Source: Colwellia sp. MB3u-41
GTDB lineage: Bacteria > Pseudomonadota > Gammaproteobacteria > Enterobacterales > Alteromonadaceae
Length of the DNA: 64,000 nucleotides
Direction of reading: 5' to 3'
Assembly (NCBI RefSeq): GCF_014076845.1
Contig: NZ_JACGUT010000084.1
Coordinates: forward strand, 62,001-126,000
Shown: in pieces, positions 46,086-56,503 of the stretch
Layout: the number at the start of each line of letters is the position of its first letter
Numbering within the stretch: the first letter of the stretch is position 1
The notes under the pieces: generated by a model
Seen by the model: the letters and a program-made list of their open reading frames with translations, nothing else
Told to the model about the DNA's origin: nothing
Databases searched by the model: none
Position numbers and translations under genes: made by a program

Positions 46086-46119
46086 CATCATCATACTGAA
46101 TTCTTTCAGTATGATGATG
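46086..46119. repeat. 15-bp inverted repeat after ccmI
   Basis: Arms CATCATCATACTGAA (46086-46100) and TTCAGTATGATGATG (46105-46119), perfect, loop TTCT. No T-run follows on either strand, so a factor-dependent stop or mRNA-stabilising hairpin is more likely than a classical terminator. Confidence 0.55.
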
Positions 46120-46183
46120 TATAAATAGGGTATATTAATGAATCGTATTTTTGTCGACATTTAAATAATAGAGTATCTAATTC

Positions 46184-47212
46184 ATGCCTAAATTTTCTGG
46201 ACGTTTTCACGGCCGCACAAAAGAAATTCATAACAAAAAAGCAAAAATTGGTGTATTACTCACTAATCTTGGCACGCCTGAAGCGCCAACTCCTTCAGCT
46301 TTACGACGCTATTTAGGCGAGTTTCTCTCTGACTCTCGTGTGGTCGAAATACCTCGACTTATTTGGTTAATGATATTGCACGGTATTATTTTACGGGTTA
46401 GACCAAAAAAATCAGCTAAGTTATATGAGAGTATTTGGACACCTTCAGGCTCACCATTGTTGGTGATCAGCAAACAGCAAAAAGATGAAGTCGCCAAAGT
46501 ACTTGCCGAAAAATATGGTGAAGATGTAAAGGTTGAATTAGCAATGCGCTATGGCAAGCCTACAATCAATGATGCTTTAGATAGATTACAACTTGCCGGT
46601 GTTAGTAAAATAATCACCCTACCGCTTTACCCTCAATATGCTGGACCTACAGTCGGTTCAACGTTTGACGCCGTTGTTAATAAAATTAAGTCGTGGCGCT
46701 GGATACCTAGCTTAAGTTTTATTAGCGGTTATCATGATAACCCTAAATATATAGCTGCACTTGCGCAAAGTGTAAATAAGCATATTGCAGAACATGGTAA
46801 GCCGGATAAGTTAGTATTATCTTTTCATGGTATGCCTAAGTATTTCTTAGAGCAGGGTGACCCTTATTATTGTTGTTGTGCAAAGACAACGCGTTTATTA
46901 ATGGAAGCGTTAGCCTTTACTGAGGATGATTTTGTGATGACCTTTCAGTCACGCTTTGGTAAAGCAGAGTGGTTACAACCTTATACCGATGTAACGCTTG
47001 TTGATCTTGCCGCTGATAATAAGCATGTCGCTATTATTAGCCCTGCATTTAGTGCTGATTGTTTAGAAACTTTAGAAGAGTTAGTGCACGAAAACCGAGA
47101 TATGTTTATTGGTGCTGGTGGCGAAACGTATCATTATATTCCAGCTTTAAATACCGATGAAATGCATATTGATGCGATTGTAGATATCATTTCTACAGAG
47201 ATAACCCACTAA
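46184..47212 (+). CDS. hemH: Ferrochelatase
   Basis: Inserts iron into protoporphyrin IX, the last step of heme synthesis; 342 residues. Family motifs: GVLLTNLGTPEAPT, FLSDSRVVEIPR, MRYGKP, LSFHGMP (metal-site His) and FSADCLETLEEL (catalytic Glu). A Cys triplet occurs in PYYCCCAKT, at a position where Alteromonadales enzymes often have Cys. It lies directly after the cytochrome c maturation genes, which use its product. Confidence 0.95.
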   Translation: MPKFSGRFHGRTKEIHNKKAKIGVLLTNLGTPEAPTPSALRRYLGEFLSDSRVVEIPRLIWLMILHGIILRVRPKKSAKLYESIWTPSGSPLLVISKQQKDEVAKVLAEKYGEDVKVELAMRYGKPTINDALDRLQLAGVSKIITLPLYPQYAGPTVGSTFDAVVNKIKSWRWIPSLSFISGYHDNPKYIAALAQSVNKHIAEHGKPDKLVLSFHGMPKYFLEQGDPYYCCCAKTTRLLMEALAFTEDDFVMTFQSRFGKAEWLQPYTDVTLVDLAADNKHVAIISPAFSADCLETLEELVHENRDMFIGAGGETYHYIPALNTDEMHIDAIVDIISTEITH

Positions 47213-47635
47213 CTAAAATAAGGCACCGTATTTTATAGCCTTGCTGATACCTTTTACGGGTGTTTCCGCTGCGCTATTTAATACCGGTGTCACTATTGTA
47301 AACCTCCCTTCATTAGCTCACTTCTTTTTATTAATTAACAAATACTATGGCTGCGCCAATAAGTTCTTTTAAAACGCGATTCATCGGCCCAGCCGTACAA
47401 ATAAACTCATAGCGATAAGAACACATACTCTTGTTCAATCACTGATGCGTTTTTGATGATCTTTAGTGATGACTTTGTTAATGGGTTCGATAGCAACGGG
47501 GTGTTTGAAGGTATGTGCGTTCTTTAAAAAACGTGGTGTGTTGAATTTTAGTATAAAAAAAAGCGCAACAATTTTCATTGTTCCGCTTTTTTTATTCGGA
47601 TCCTAAGATCCTTTAATAACTACAATAAGTCGTTA
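47213..47635. other. Intergenic region hemH - csp, possible decayed coding remnant
   Basis: 423 bp without a gene. Short minus-strand frames broken by stops (for example one encoding FICTAGPMNRVLKELIGAA, around 47340-47410) look like protein-coding text, but I cannot identify a parent family. The csp terminator occupies the last part (47553-47594). Confidence 0.4.
47553..47594 (-). terminator. Terminator of the cold-shock gene (probably bidirectional)
   Basis: Read on the minus strand: AAAGCGGAACAAT, loop GAAA, ATTGTTGCGCTTT with a run of T. One bulge-like mismatch in the stem. It lies 42 bp after the csp stop. Confidence 0.82.
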
Positions 47636-47845
47636 TTAAGAAGCAATTACGTTTTCAGCTTCAGGACCTTTTTGTCCTTGCTTGATAGTAAAAGTAACAG
47701 CTTGGCCGTCAGTTAGTGTACGGAAACCGTCACCAGAGATAGCGCTGAAGTGAACAAAAACGTCAGGACCGTTATCTTGCTCGATGAAACCGAATCCTTT
47801 AGATTCGTTAAAAAATTTTACTTTACCAGTTACTGAATCAGACAT
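47636..47845 (-). CDS. Cold-shock protein, CspA family
   Basis: RNA/ssDNA chaperone of 69 residues: a single OB-fold. RNP1 is KGFGFIEQD and RNP2 is VFVHFSAI. The start [13 protein letters not shown] is the CspA pattern. It is a single-gene unit with a terminator downstream and a long leader of up to about 370 bp upstream that contains perfect palindromes, typical of cold-regulated csp mRNAs. Which csp paralogue it is cannot be told from this sequence. Confidence 0.96.
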   Translation of the reverse strand: MSDSVTGKVKFFNESKGFGFIEQDNGPDVFVHFSAISGDGFRTLTDGQAVTFTIKQGQKGPEAENVIAS

Positions 47846-48218
47846 GTGAACATTTCCCGTAGGTTTAATAATTAAAAAATAGTAATAAGTGGATTATCCA
47901 CTTTGATATATACGGAGTAAATGCTCTCTACCTATAAAAGTACAGACAGAGAAAGGTTTCCAATAACACAAACTAGTAGCGTCTGAGGTTAATCAATAAT
48001 CACCTTTATAAATAAAGGTTAATAGTTGAAATATCCTTCTCCCGAAACGCAAAAACTCAACGCAAAAGTATGTTAGCACAATATTTTATTGAGATCCTAT
48101 AAAATCTTTAAGATTTAGTGACTTTTTTATGACATAAAAAAGCCAGCTAAGGTGCTGGCTTTATTGAATATTTATAACTGAGAATCATTATTATTTATCA
48201 ATGACACATAAATGACGA
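47846..48218. other. Structured 5' leader of csp gene and valS 3' region
   Basis: 373 bp without a gene. Perfect palindromes lie at 47887-47903 (AAGTGGAT-T-ATCCACTT) and 48002-48019 (ACCTTTAT-AA-ATAAAGGT). A third A/T-rich palindrome is at about 48104-48118. The last part holds the valS terminator. This fits a long, foldable csp leader. Confidence 0.55.
48139..48168 (-). terminator. Terminator after valS
   Basis: Read on the minus strand: AAAGCCAGC, loop ACCTTA, GCTGGCTTT followed by TTTATG. Perfect 9-bp stem, about 57 bp after the valS stop. Confidence 0.85.
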
Positions 48219-51101
48219 CTACAACGCTGAAATTTGTGTCATTTGTTCAGCAAGCTTTGTTAACGCAGATTCTGCATCGGCTAACTTAGCTTTTTCTTTG
48301 TTAATAACCGCCTCTGGAGCTTTACCAACAAACTTTTCATTACTTAGCTTGCCACGTGTTCTATCAGCGTCTTTTTCTAACTTATCAATGGCTTTAGCTA
48401 ATCGAGCGAGTTCCGCTTCTTTATCGATTAAGCCTGCCATTGGTATTAAGACTGATAAATCTCCAACAACGGCTGTTGCTGAAAGTGGACCGTTATCATC
48501 ATCCGCTAAGACCGTTATGCTTTCAAGTTTTGCTAAAGCACTTAAAAACTGTTGATTTTCATCTAAACGACGTTGATCATTTTCGTTAACATTTCTAAGT
48601 AATACCGGTAACTCTTTACTTGGAGAGATATCCATTTCACCGCGAATATTACGAATAGCAACAATAAATTGTTTTACCCACTCTAAGTCGTCAATCGCTG
48701 TTTGATCACATTGGCTTTCATCAAATTGAGGGAAACTTTGCACCATAATACTGGCAGTTTCATTACCTTTGAAATCAGTAACGAAATTACTCAATGGCAC
48801 AACACGCTGCCAAATCGTTTCAGTAATGAATGGCATGATGGGATGCATTAAACGTAATAAACTTTCTAGAACAGTTACTAAAGTATGACGCGTACCACGT
48901 TGTTGTGCTTCACTACCTTTAAATAACACTGGTTTGGTTAACTCTAAGTACCAATCACAAAACTGGTTCCAAGTGAATTCGTAAAGTGCTTGTGAAGCTA
49001 GGTCAAAGCGGAATGCATCAAAAGATTCATGAACAGTTTTAACGGTTTGCTGAAACTGGCCTAGTATCCAACGGTCAGCTAATGAAAATTCCATTTCACC
49101 TTGTTTAGCGTTAACCAGTTTTCCACAGTCTTGCTCTTCGGTATTCATTAAGACGTAACGACTTGCATTCCATAATTTATTACAGAAGTTGCGGTAACCG
49201 TCTAAGCGTTTCATATCCCACGTAATGTCACGACCTGTTGAAGCAACAGAGGTTAAGGTGAAACGTAAGGCATCCGTTCCATGCGCTTCAATACCTTCTG
49301 GGTATTCTTTTTTAGTTAATTTGTTTATTTTTGCGGCCAACTTTGGCTGCATCATATTACCCGTTCGCTTTTCCAACAAGTCTTCAAGGGCAATGCCGTC
49401 AATCATATCTAGCGGATCAACAACATTACCTTTTGACTTACTCATTTTATCGCCATTTTCATCGCGAATAAGCCCTGTCACATAGACTTTTTTGAACGGA
49501 ACTTGTGGCTTACCATTTTCGTCTTTAATGAAATGCATGGTCATCATGATCATGCGTGCAACCCAGAAGAAAATAATATCAAAGCCAGTAACGAGCACAT
49601 CAGTTGAATGGAATTTCTTAAGATCTTCCATACTACTTGGCCAACCTAAGGTTGAAAATGTCCACAAGGCTGATGAGAACCACGTATCAAGTACGTCATC
49701 GTCTTGTTTTAAGTTAACATCAGCACTTAATGAATACTTAGTGCGAACTTCTTCTTCGGTTCTACCCACATAGACACCACCATTGTCGTCGTACCAAGCT
49801 GGAATTCTATGACCCCACCAAAGCTGACGAGAAATACACCAATCTTGAATATCACGCATCCAAGCGTTGTACATGTTTTCATATTGTTTAGGCACAATTT
49901 CAATTTCGCCATTTGCTACTGCGTCAATGGCAGGTCCAGCGAGAGGTGCCGTGCGAACATACCATTGATCAGTCAATAATGGCTCAATGATCACACCAGA
50001 ACGATCACCATAGGGTGCAACTAAATCATGTTCTTTTACTTCAACTAAAAAGCCTAAGTCTTCAAACGCGGCAACAATGGCTTTGCGGGCAACAAAACGG
50101 TCTAAGCCAGCAAATTCAGCCGGTAATTCAGTGCTATATGCATCTGAAGGCTCGCCATTGTTCTTATAAACTTCGGCGACGGCTAAAATAGCGGCGTTTT
50201 TATCTAAGATATTGATTAAGGGTAAATCATGACGTTTACCCACTTCGTTATCATTAAAGTCATGGGCTGGTGTGATTTTTACACAACCAGTACCCTTGGC
50301 CATATCGGCATGGTCGTCGCCAACAATTGGAATTAAACGATTAACTAAGGGTAATAAAACATTTTGACCAATCAGGTCTTTATAACGAGGGTCTTCAGGG
50401 TTAACTGCTACACCCGTATCACCTAAGACGGTTTCTGGTCGAGTTGTTGCTACGACTAAGTAGTCATGACCTTCAGCCGTTTTTGCGCCGTCAGCTAAAG
50501 GATAGCGCAAGTACCACATGTGGCCTTTTTTATCTTTGTTTTCAACTTCTAAATCAGAAATAGCGGTATGGAATTTTGGATCCCAGTTAACTAAACGTTT
50601 ACCACGATAGATTAAGTCGTCTTCAAATAAGCGCACAAAAACTTCTTGCACGGCTTCAGACATGCCGTCGTCCATCGTGAAACGCTCGCGAGTCCAGTCA
50701 ATTGAGTTCCCTAAACGGCGCATTTGTTTGCCGATAGTGCCACCTGACTCGTTCTTCCATTCCCACACTTTATCAATGAATGCATCACGACCGTAATCAT
50801 GACGTGTTTTATCTTCTTCAGCGGCAATTTTTCGTTCTACGACCATCTGTGTTGCTATGCCGGCATGATCCATTCCGGTCTGCCATAAGGTATTTTTACC
50901 CTGCATACGTTGATAGCGAATTAAGGTATCCATAATAGTCTGTTGGAACGCGTGTCCCATATGCAAGCTACCGGTAACGTTAGGTGGTGGTATAGCGATG
51001 CTATAGCCATCTCCTTCGCCAGTTGGGCTAAAATAACCTTGCTCTTCCCAACTTTGATAAAGAGACTGTTCTATTTCTGAAGGATTGAATGTTTTTTCCA
51101 T
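48219..51101 (-). CDS. valS: Valyl-tRNA synthetase
   Basis: Class I aminoacyl-tRNA synthetase of 960 residues that charges and edits Val-tRNA. HIGH-type motif HMGH at residues 47-50 within [20 protein letters not shown] at 552-556, a CP1 editing domain between them ([23 protein letters not shown]), an anticodon-binding helical domain and a C-terminal coiled coil (about 890-960, [16 protein letters not shown]). Follows holC by 12 bp in the pepA-holC-valS order known from many Gammaproteobacteria. Confidence 0.98.
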   Translation of the reverse strand: MEKTFNPSEIEQSLYQSWEEQGYFSPTGEGDGYSIAIPPPNVTGSLHMGHAFQQTIMDTLIRYQRMQGKNTLWQTGMDHAGIATQMVVERKIAAEEDKTRHDYGRDAFIDKVWEWKNESGGTIGKQMRRLGNSIDWTRERFTMDDGMSEAVQEVFVRLFEDDLIYRGKRLVNWDPKFHTAISDLEVENKDKKGHMWYLRYPLADGAKTAEGHDYLVVATTRPETVLGDTGVAVNPEDPRYKDLIGQNVLLPLVNRLIPIVGDDHADMAKGTGCVKITPAHDFNDNEVGKRHDLPLINILDKNAAILAVAEVYKNNGEPSDAYSTELPAEFAGLDRFVARKAIVAAFEDLGFLVEVKEHDLVAPYGDRSGVIIEPLLTDQWYVRTAPLAGPAIDAVANGEIEIVPKQYENMYNAWMRDIQDWCISRQLWWGHRIPAWYDDNGGVYVGRTEEEVRTKYSLSADVNLKQDDDVLDTWFSSALWTFSTLGWPSSMEDLKKFHSTDVLVTGFDIIFFWVARMIMMTMHFIKDENGKPQVPFKKVYVTGLIRDENGDKMSKSKGNVVDPLDMIDGIALEDLLEKRTGNMMQPKLAAKINKLTKKEYPEGIEAHGTDALRFTLTSVASTGRDITWDMKRLDGYRNFCNKLWNASRYVLMNTEEQDCGKLVNAKQGEMEFSLADRWILGQFQQTVKTVHESFDAFRFDLASQALYEFTWNQFCDWYLELTKPVLFKGSEAQQRGTRHTLVTVLESLLRLMHPIMPFITETIWQRVVPLSNFVTDFKGNETASIMVQSFPQFDESQCDQTAIDDLEWVKQFIVAIRNIRGEMDISPSKELPVLLRNVNENDQRRLDENQQFLSALAKLESITVLADDDNGPLSATAVVGDLSVLIPMAGLIDKEAELARLAKAIDKLEKDADRTRGKLSNEKFVGKAPEAVINKEKAKLADAESALTKLAEQMTQISAL

Positions 51102-51113
51102 GGGAATGACTAC

Positions 51114-51593
51114 TTAACTTGATTGATGTGCATTAATTGAATTTGACTGTTGTGGCGCGGTTTGATTATCCACTTGAAACCCCCATTGACGATAGCCCTT
51201 ATAACGCTCTCGAGCCTGCTGTTTTAGGGTTTCATCACTGGGTACAAAATCAACAATGTGTGAAAACTGATTAGCAAAGTTTGGCACTGTGCTGGTTAAA
51301 TTTATTAAAATAGCGCGACGATTAGTGGGCGGCTGCCAACTAATTTCAACGGCTGCGCCATTTTTAGGGCCTTCGCCCGGTAAATTGTGAGGAACAAAAC
51401 TGTCAGGTTCAAATGCCCAAAGCAGTTCATCTAATTGATGAGCCGTTTGCTGATCAGCGCAGTAAATAAATATACGTTGATTTTGACGGTAAAAATTAGC
51501 AGCCTGCAAACAAGCATGGGCATGGGGCTGTTCAGCCACATGGTCATACTTTGCATTATCGTCAAGCAAATAAAACATTACTTGTGTTTGCAT
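51114..51593 (-). CDS. holC: DNA polymerase III chi subunit
   Basis: Clamp-loader accessory subunit that binds SSB, about 159 residues from the chosen start. The frame extends to 51659, but the ATG at 51593 gives the MQTQVMFYLLDD start expected of chi, with AAAGGAA about 10 bases upstream, and removes the overlap with pepA. Motifs: HACLQAANFYRQNQRIFIYC, LDELLWAFEPDSFVPHNLPGE and HIVDFVP, in outline. The Gln/Ser-rich tail is longer than in Escherichia coli. Co-transcribed with pepA and valS. Confidence 0.92.
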   Translation of the reverse strand: MQTQVMFYLLDDNAKYDHVAEQPHAHACLQAANFYRQNQRIFIYCADQQTAHQLDELLWAFEPDSFVPHNLPGEGPKNGAAVEISWQPPTNRRAILINLTSTVPNFANQFSHIVDFVPSDETLKQQARERYKGYRQWGFQVDNQTAPQQSNSINAHQSS

Positions 51594-51633
51594 GTTCGCA
51601 TTGTTCCTTTTATTGCTTTCTTTTAGTTTAAAG

Positions 51634-53139
51634 CTATTCGCTTTGCTCTGCGCCAGCACGATTCAATAAAAATTGAGTCAACAAACTTACAGGGCGGCCA
51701 GTCGACCCTTTTTCTTTACCACCACGCCAAGCTGTACCGGCAATATCAAGATGTGCCCAATGATACTTTTTAGTAAAACGCGCCAAGAAACAGGCAGCAG
51801 TTATAGTACCTGCACCTTTACCACCTAAATTGGTAAAGTCGGCAAATGGACTTTCTAGCTGTTCTTGGTACTCTTCCCATAACGGTAAACGCCATGCGCG
51901 GTCGCCACTTTGTTCAGAAGCATTCAATAACTCATGTGCTAATGGATTGTGTGTGCTTAATAAACCAGAAGCATGTTTACCTAAAGCAACAACACACGCG
52001 CCGGTAAGTGTTGCTACATCAATAACAAGTTCTGGATCAAAACGTTCAACGTAAGTAAGCGCATCACACAACACTAAACGGCCTTCAGCATCAGTATTTA
52101 ATACCTCAACTGTTTGACCTGACATCGTCGTTAAAATATCGCCAGGACGATAAGCGTCGCCACCGGGCATATTTTCACAACCGGCTAACACACCAATAAC
52201 GTTAATCGGTAGTTGTAATTCGGCTAAGGCATGCATAGCACCTAAAACACCCGCTGCTCCACCCATGTCATATTTCATTTCATCCATAGCTTCGCCAGGC
52301 TTTAATGAAATGCCACCTGAATCAAAAGTAACACCTTTACCGACTAAAACAATGGGGTTAACGTCAGCAGCAGCGCCATTATATTTAATGACACTCATGA
52401 TCGATTCATTGCGAGAGCCACGACCAACGGCAAGATATGAACTCATGCCCAATGCTTCCATTTCTTTCTCACCAACAATCTCGGTACTGACATTGTCGTA
52501 ATCGTGTTCTAAAATTTTAGCCTGTTCAGCTAAATAAGCTGGGTTACAAATATTTGGCGGCATATTAGCCACATTTTTACAGGTAGTTATGCCTTCCGAA
52601 ACAGCAAGCGCATGAGAAATTGCACGTTCGCCCAAGGGTAACTCTCTACGTGTTGGCACATTGAAAACCATTTTACGTAACGGACGGCGAGCTTCAACTT
52701 TGCGCGTTTTTAATCCGTGGAAGTTATATAAGCAATCTTGGGTCGCTTCAACGGCTTGGCGCACTTTCCAATAAGTATCTCGACCTTTAACGTGTAATTC
52801 TGATAAAAAGCATACTGCTTCCATTGAACCCGTTTCATTTAAGGTACTAATGGTTTTACTGATAATTTGGCGGTATTGGCGTTCATCAAGTTCACGCTCT
52901 TTACCACAACCAACCAGTAAAACACGTTCGCTTAAGATATTAGGGACGTGATGAAGCAGTAACATTTGCCCTGATTTACCTTCTAAATCGCCACGACGTA
53001 ATAAGTTACTGATGTAACCTTCACTAATTTCGTCAAGTTGTTCAGCAATCGCTGAAAGACGGCGAGGTTCAAAAACGCCAACGACTATACAGGCGCTACG
53101 TTGCTTTTCGGGACTACCACTTTTTACATTGAACTCCAT
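51634..53139 (-). CDS. pepA: Cytosol (leucyl) aminopeptidase PepA
   Basis: Hexameric metallo-aminopeptidase of about 501 residues; in Escherichia coli it also binds DNA. Start at 53139 (MEFNVKSG), preceded by AGGAGAG; the frame runs further to 53166 without support. Metal and catalytic motifs: [27 protein letters not shown] and the signature NTDAEGRL. The N-terminal domain ([13 protein letters not shown]) is the expected alpha/beta domain. First gene of pepA-holC-valS, divergent from lptF. Confidence 0.97.
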   Translation of the reverse strand: MEFNVKSGSPEKQRSACIVVGVFEPRRLSAIAEQLDEISEGYISNLLRRGDLEGKSGQMLLLHHVPNILSERVLLVGCGKERELDERQYRQIISKTISTLNETGSMEAVCFLSELHVKGRDTYWKVRQAVEATQDCLYNFHGLKTRKVEARRPLRKMVFNVPTRRELPLGERAISHALAVSEGITTCKNVANMPPNICNPAYLAEQAKILEHDYDNVSTEIVGEKEMEALGMSSYLAVGRGSRNESIMSVIKYNGAAADVNPIVLVGKGVTFDSGGISLKPGEAMDEMKYDMGGAAGVLGAMHALAELQLPINVIGVLAGCENMPGGDAYRPGDILTTMSGQTVEVLNTDAEGRLVLCDALTYVERFDPELVIDVATLTGACVVALGKHASGLLSTHNPLAHELLNASEQSGDRAWRLPLWEEYQEQLESPFADFTNLGGKGAGTITAACFLARFTKKYHWAHLDIAGTAWRGGKEKGSTGRPVSLLTQFLLNRAGAEQSE

Positions 53140-53248
53140 GAGCTCTCCTAATTCGTACAAAAACAAGCTGTTTTTAAATGAAATTTACGAGTAAACTTGT
53201 TTAAATCTATAAATAATCGATATGCTTACTTTTAAAAGTATTCAGCGA

Positions 53249-53268
53249 CAGGCTATAATTATAGCCTG
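53249..53268. promoter_or_regulatory. 20-bp palindrome with overlapping -10 boxes, pepA/lptF
   Basis: CAGGCTATAA followed by its exact reverse complement. TATAAT reads on the plus strand (53254-53259) and on the minus strand (53258-53263). It lies in the divergent interval between pepA and lptF. No good -35 element was seen at 17 bp on either side. It may be a shared promoter or a regulator site. Confidence 0.5.
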
Positions 53269-53380
53269 ATGCAAGCGAATTCCCTTCAGAGCAAAAATTA
53301 ATATTACTTATGAAAACGACAAGTTTACTTAAAAATAGAGCAAATGTCAGAAAAAAACGATGTTTTTATAGGGAATTCTT

Positions 53381-54526
53381 ATGATTATCTTTCGTTATTT
53401 ACTCAAAGAAGTCGCTAAAACTCAATTAGCGGTATTTTTAGTGTTGATGACTATATTTATCAGTAATAAGTTTGTCAGTATTCTTGATGATGCGGCAGAA
53501 GGTGGCACTCCCGGACATTTGGTTATGGTCTTTATTGGCTTGAAAATACCTGATTTAGCGGGAATGATTTTGCCCCTGAGTTTATTTTTGGGGGTTTTAC
53601 TGGCTTACGGGCGTATTTATGCCGATAGCGAAATGACAGTATTGCATGCCTGTGGAGTCAGTGAATGGTATGTGGTGCGTGTTACGCTTATTTTAAGTTT
53701 AATTACGGCCATTTTTACCGGTGTTTTTACCTTATATCTGTCGCCAATGGCTTCGGAATACGAGTATCAAGTTAAAGAACAGCTAGCGACAGATTCGGGT
53801 TTAAGTTCTCTTATCGCGGGTCGTTTTCAAACAACAGGTAATGAAAAAGCCGTTGTTTTTATTCATGATAAAAATCGTGATGATAATACCTTTGAAAAGG
53901 TTTTTGTTGCACAGTTACCAGATAAAAAAGCCACCGATAAAAGCATTATCAATGCAAGTTTGGTTTATGCACAATCGGGTCAGGTGATTGAAGAAGATAG
54001 TGGCTCTCAGCGTTTAGTGCTGAGTGATGGTACGCGTTATCAAAACGATACGAAGAGTAAGGAGTTCAAAGCAGTCTTTTTTGATAAATACTATATTCAA
54101 ATACAAGATCAAAAAGTGGCGCACAAAAATCGAAAATTAAGGGCTATTCCAACGCCTGATTTATTCAAAGATGACACCGCGCAATATAGTGCTGAAATAC
54201 ATTGGCGTATTGCTTTTCCTATTGCGTGTTTGATCATGACTTTAATCGCAGTACCATTAAGTGTTGTGAACCCAAGGCAGGGGAAGTTTGCTAAAATGTT
54301 ACCTGCATTATTGTTGTTTTTAGGGTATTTTTTAATGCTTACTGCGGTACGTTCTGGCGTTGAATCTTCAACCATACCTAAAAGTGTAGGGTTATGGCCT
54401 GTACACTTTTTTGTATTTGTTTTAGGCGTAAGCTTACTGGTTAAAGATCGCAGTAGCTGGTTGAAAGTGAAAGCTAAATTGCCTCAGTTAATGCGAAACT
54501 TTACTCGTAAAGGAATATCATCATAA
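53381..54526 (+). CDS. lptF: LPS export permease LptF
   Basis: Inner-membrane subunit of the LptBFG ABC transporter that drives lipopolysaccharide to the outer membrane; 381 residues. Six TM helices: three N-terminal (FRYLLKEVAKTQLAVFLVL start), a periplasmic beta-jellyroll (about 130-265), three C-terminal. The coupling-helix region (YADSEMTVLHACGVSEWYV) is typical. GGGAATT precedes the start. The stop overlaps lptG by one base (TAATG). Confidence 0.95.
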   Translation: MIIFRYLLKEVAKTQLAVFLVLMTIFISNKFVSILDDAAEGGTPGHLVMVFIGLKIPDLAGMILPLSLFLGVLLAYGRIYADSEMTVLHACGVSEWYVVRVTLILSLITAIFTGVFTLYLSPMASEYEYQVKEQLATDSGLSSLIAGRFQTTGNEKAVVFIHDKNRDDNTFEKVFVAQLPDKKATDKSIINASLVYAQSGQVIEEDSGSQRLVLSDGTRYQNDTKSKEFKAVFFDKYYIQIQDQKVAHKNRKLRAIPTPDLFKDDTAQYSAEIHWRIAFPIACLIMTLIAVPLSVVNPRQGKFAKMLPALLLFLGYFLMLTAVRSGVESSTIPKSVGLWPVHFFVFVLGVSLLVKDRSSWLKVKAKLPQLMRNFTRKGISS

Positions 54527-55599
54527 TGCGTATATTAGACATATACATTGGCCGAATTATAGCATCGACGACCTTTATAACATTATCCGTTTTTGTAAGC
54601 CTAAGTGGCATAATTAAATTTGTTGAAGAAATTAAAACAGTAACAGAAGGAAAGGGCGATTATGATATTGCTCATGCCGCTTTATTTGTGCTTTATAAAA
54701 TCCCCCCTGATATTGAAATGTTTTTTCCAATGTCGGCATTGATTGGTGGTTTGATTGGTATGGGCATGCTCGCATCAAACAGTGAACTTGTCGTTATGCA
54801 AGCCGCAGGTTTGTCTCGTGTAGATATTATTAAGTCAGTGATGAAATCAGCGACTATTCTTGTGCTTATTAGTATGGCTGTAGGTGAGTGGTTAGCACCT
54901 GAAAGTGAATTGGCGGCAAGACAACTCAAAGCACAAGCCATTTCAGGAGGAAGTTTGATTCCCTCTGCTGATGGTACTTGGGCAAAAGATGGCGATTATT
55001 TTGTTCATATAGGCGAAGTAGAAGACAAAGGTAAATTAAATGATGTTCAAATATACCGCTTTGACAAATCATTAAAACTAGCCAGTTGGCTGTCTGCAGA
55101 GAGTGCCATTTACCAAAAAGATGCCTGGCAGTTACGAGATGTTGTTGATACCCATTTAAATGAAAATAAAATGACTAAAGAGTTATCATCTATTAAAATG
55201 TGGACATCGAGTTTAACCCCTGAAAAACTGGGTGTCGTTATGGTAAAACCTGAGCTTTTATCACTACGTGGCTTGTCAGAATATTTAAGTTATTTGGAAG
55301 AAAACAATCAAGACCCTAGCCGCTACGTGTTAGCTTTTTGGCGAAAAATAGTTCAACCTTTAACGGTAGCGGTAATGTTATTACTTGCATTATCCTTTGT
55401 CTTTGGGCCTTTACGATCTGTTTCTATGGGCGCAAGAATTATGATGGGGGTAGCGACGGGAATTTTGTTTTTTATTACTAATGAAGTACTCGGCTCGTTA
55501 AGTTTAGTATATCAACTGCCTGCCGCTTTTGGGGCGCTAATGCCCAGCTTTATCTTTGTGTCGTTAGCGTTATATTTAATGAATAAACGGCCCAGTTAA
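54526..55599 (+). CDS. lptG: LPS export permease LptG
   Basis: Partner of LptF in the LptBFG transporter; 357 residues with the same 3 TM - beta-jellyroll - 3 TM layout. The start ILDIYIGRIIASTTFI and ASNSELVVMQAAGLSRVDI (coupling region) are typical. The C-terminal FVFGPLRSVSMGARIMMGV is a family block. The ATPase LptB is not in the window, as is usual. Convergent with the RDD gene 71 bp later. Confidence 0.95.
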   Translation: MRILDIYIGRIIASTTFITLSVFVSLSGIIKFVEEIKTVTEGKGDYDIAHAALFVLYKIPPDIEMFFPMSALIGGLIGMGMLASNSELVVMQAAGLSRVDIIKSVMKSATILVLISMAVGEWLAPESELAARQLKAQAISGGSLIPSADGTWAKDGDYFVHIGEVEDKGKLNDVQIYRFDKSLKLASWLSAESAIYQKDAWQLRDVVDTHLNENKMTKELSSIKMWTSSLTPEKLGVVMVKPELLSLRGLSEYLSYLEENNQDPSRYVLAFWRKIVQPLTVAVMLLLALSFVFGPLRSVSMGARIMMGVATGILFFITNEVLGSLSLVYQLPAAFGALMPSFIFVSLALYLMNKRPS

Positions 55600-55670
55600 C
55601 ACCTTTATTTGAGCATTATTTCACTTGTCAGAGTTCGCAGGGTAAAAGCTTTTTATCCTGCTCTGGTATA

Positions 55671-56180
55671 CTATAGACGACCACGATTAGCTTCTAACGT
55701 TAAAAGCACAACCTCTGTCTTTGTCAGCCTATCTTGTAAACTCAACTTATTTTTACGATCAAAAATTACGTTAAGGTTTCCTAGACCAAGTAGCGTAGGT
55801 AGCAATCTTTTTAAGCCAGTAACTTTATTGATTAAAGAACCATCTTGATTTTGGACACGTAAACGCCACGCTTTCATTCCTAATGTTTGACCTGTCTTAG
55901 ACCAAAACCAAATAAAGAAAAATGATACCCAAGCAATTTTCCAAAATTCATTTGGCCATTTTAACCAGACCGTATTGGCGATGGTATCAGAAAAGTGATC
56001 ATAGCCTTGCAATCCAAACAAACCAAAGTGAAAGCCTAAGTACATGAGTAGAAAAGATATTGCACCTGCGGTCATGTAAACCGCAATGGCAATTAACAGA
56101 TCATAAACCCAAGACGCTAAGCGGCGACGAAAACCAGCTCGAGGGAAAGTTTCTACACTATCAGAAGTTACAGATGTCAT
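55671..56180 (-). CDS. RDD family membrane protein
   Basis: A 169-residue inner-membrane protein with an N-terminal ARG-rich start (AGFRRRLASWVYDLLIAIAVY, the R-D-D pattern) and three or four TM helices. TLGMKAWRLRVQNQDG is the other hallmark block. Function is not established for most RDD proteins; some act in ion transport. It is often found beside lptFG in this group of bacteria. Monocistronic on the minus strand. Confidence 0.88.
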   Translation of the reverse strand: MTSVTSDSVETFPRAGFRRRLASWVYDLLIAIAVYMTAGAISFLLMYLGFHFGLFGLQGYDHFSDTIANTVWLKWPNEFWKIAWVSFFFIWFWSKTGQTLGMKAWRLRVQNQDGSLINKVTGLKRLLPTLLGLGNLNVIFDRKNKLSLQDRLTKTEVVLLTLEANRGRL

Positions 56181-56503
56181 TAAAAGCCTAAAAGAGTGAA
56201 TATAAAAATTTCAACTATTCTAGCAAAGCTATTGATAAAAATTAACCAATGAAAATTTAAATAATTCTGTAAACATCACAAACGTATAAATATTCAGCAA
56301 ACAGTCGGCTGAGTAATAAAATATATTGCTAAATTAACTGATGTTCGTATAATGCCGAACAGATTCATTAATGCAGTCATTTTGATGAAGAAGAATTTAA
56401 ATTTTTGGTAAATATGGTGGTACGTTATTTACTTACAAAGCTTTGCAAAGTTATTTGGTAAATTCAGAAAATTTTGCAAAGCTTATAAAGCTTAAATTCC
56501 TTA
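56181..56503. other. Intergenic region RDD gene - tRNA-Leu
   Basis: 323 bp without a gene. Near 56436-56492 short inverted copies of AAGCTTTGCAAA-like sequence flank each other; they may form hairpins ahead of the tRNA. No promoter was assigned with confidence. Confidence 0.4.

Noticed and set aside
51594-51659. Extended holC start overlapping pepA
   Set aside because: It adds 22 polar residues not expected in chi subunits and would overlap pepA; the ATG at 51593 has a ribosome site.
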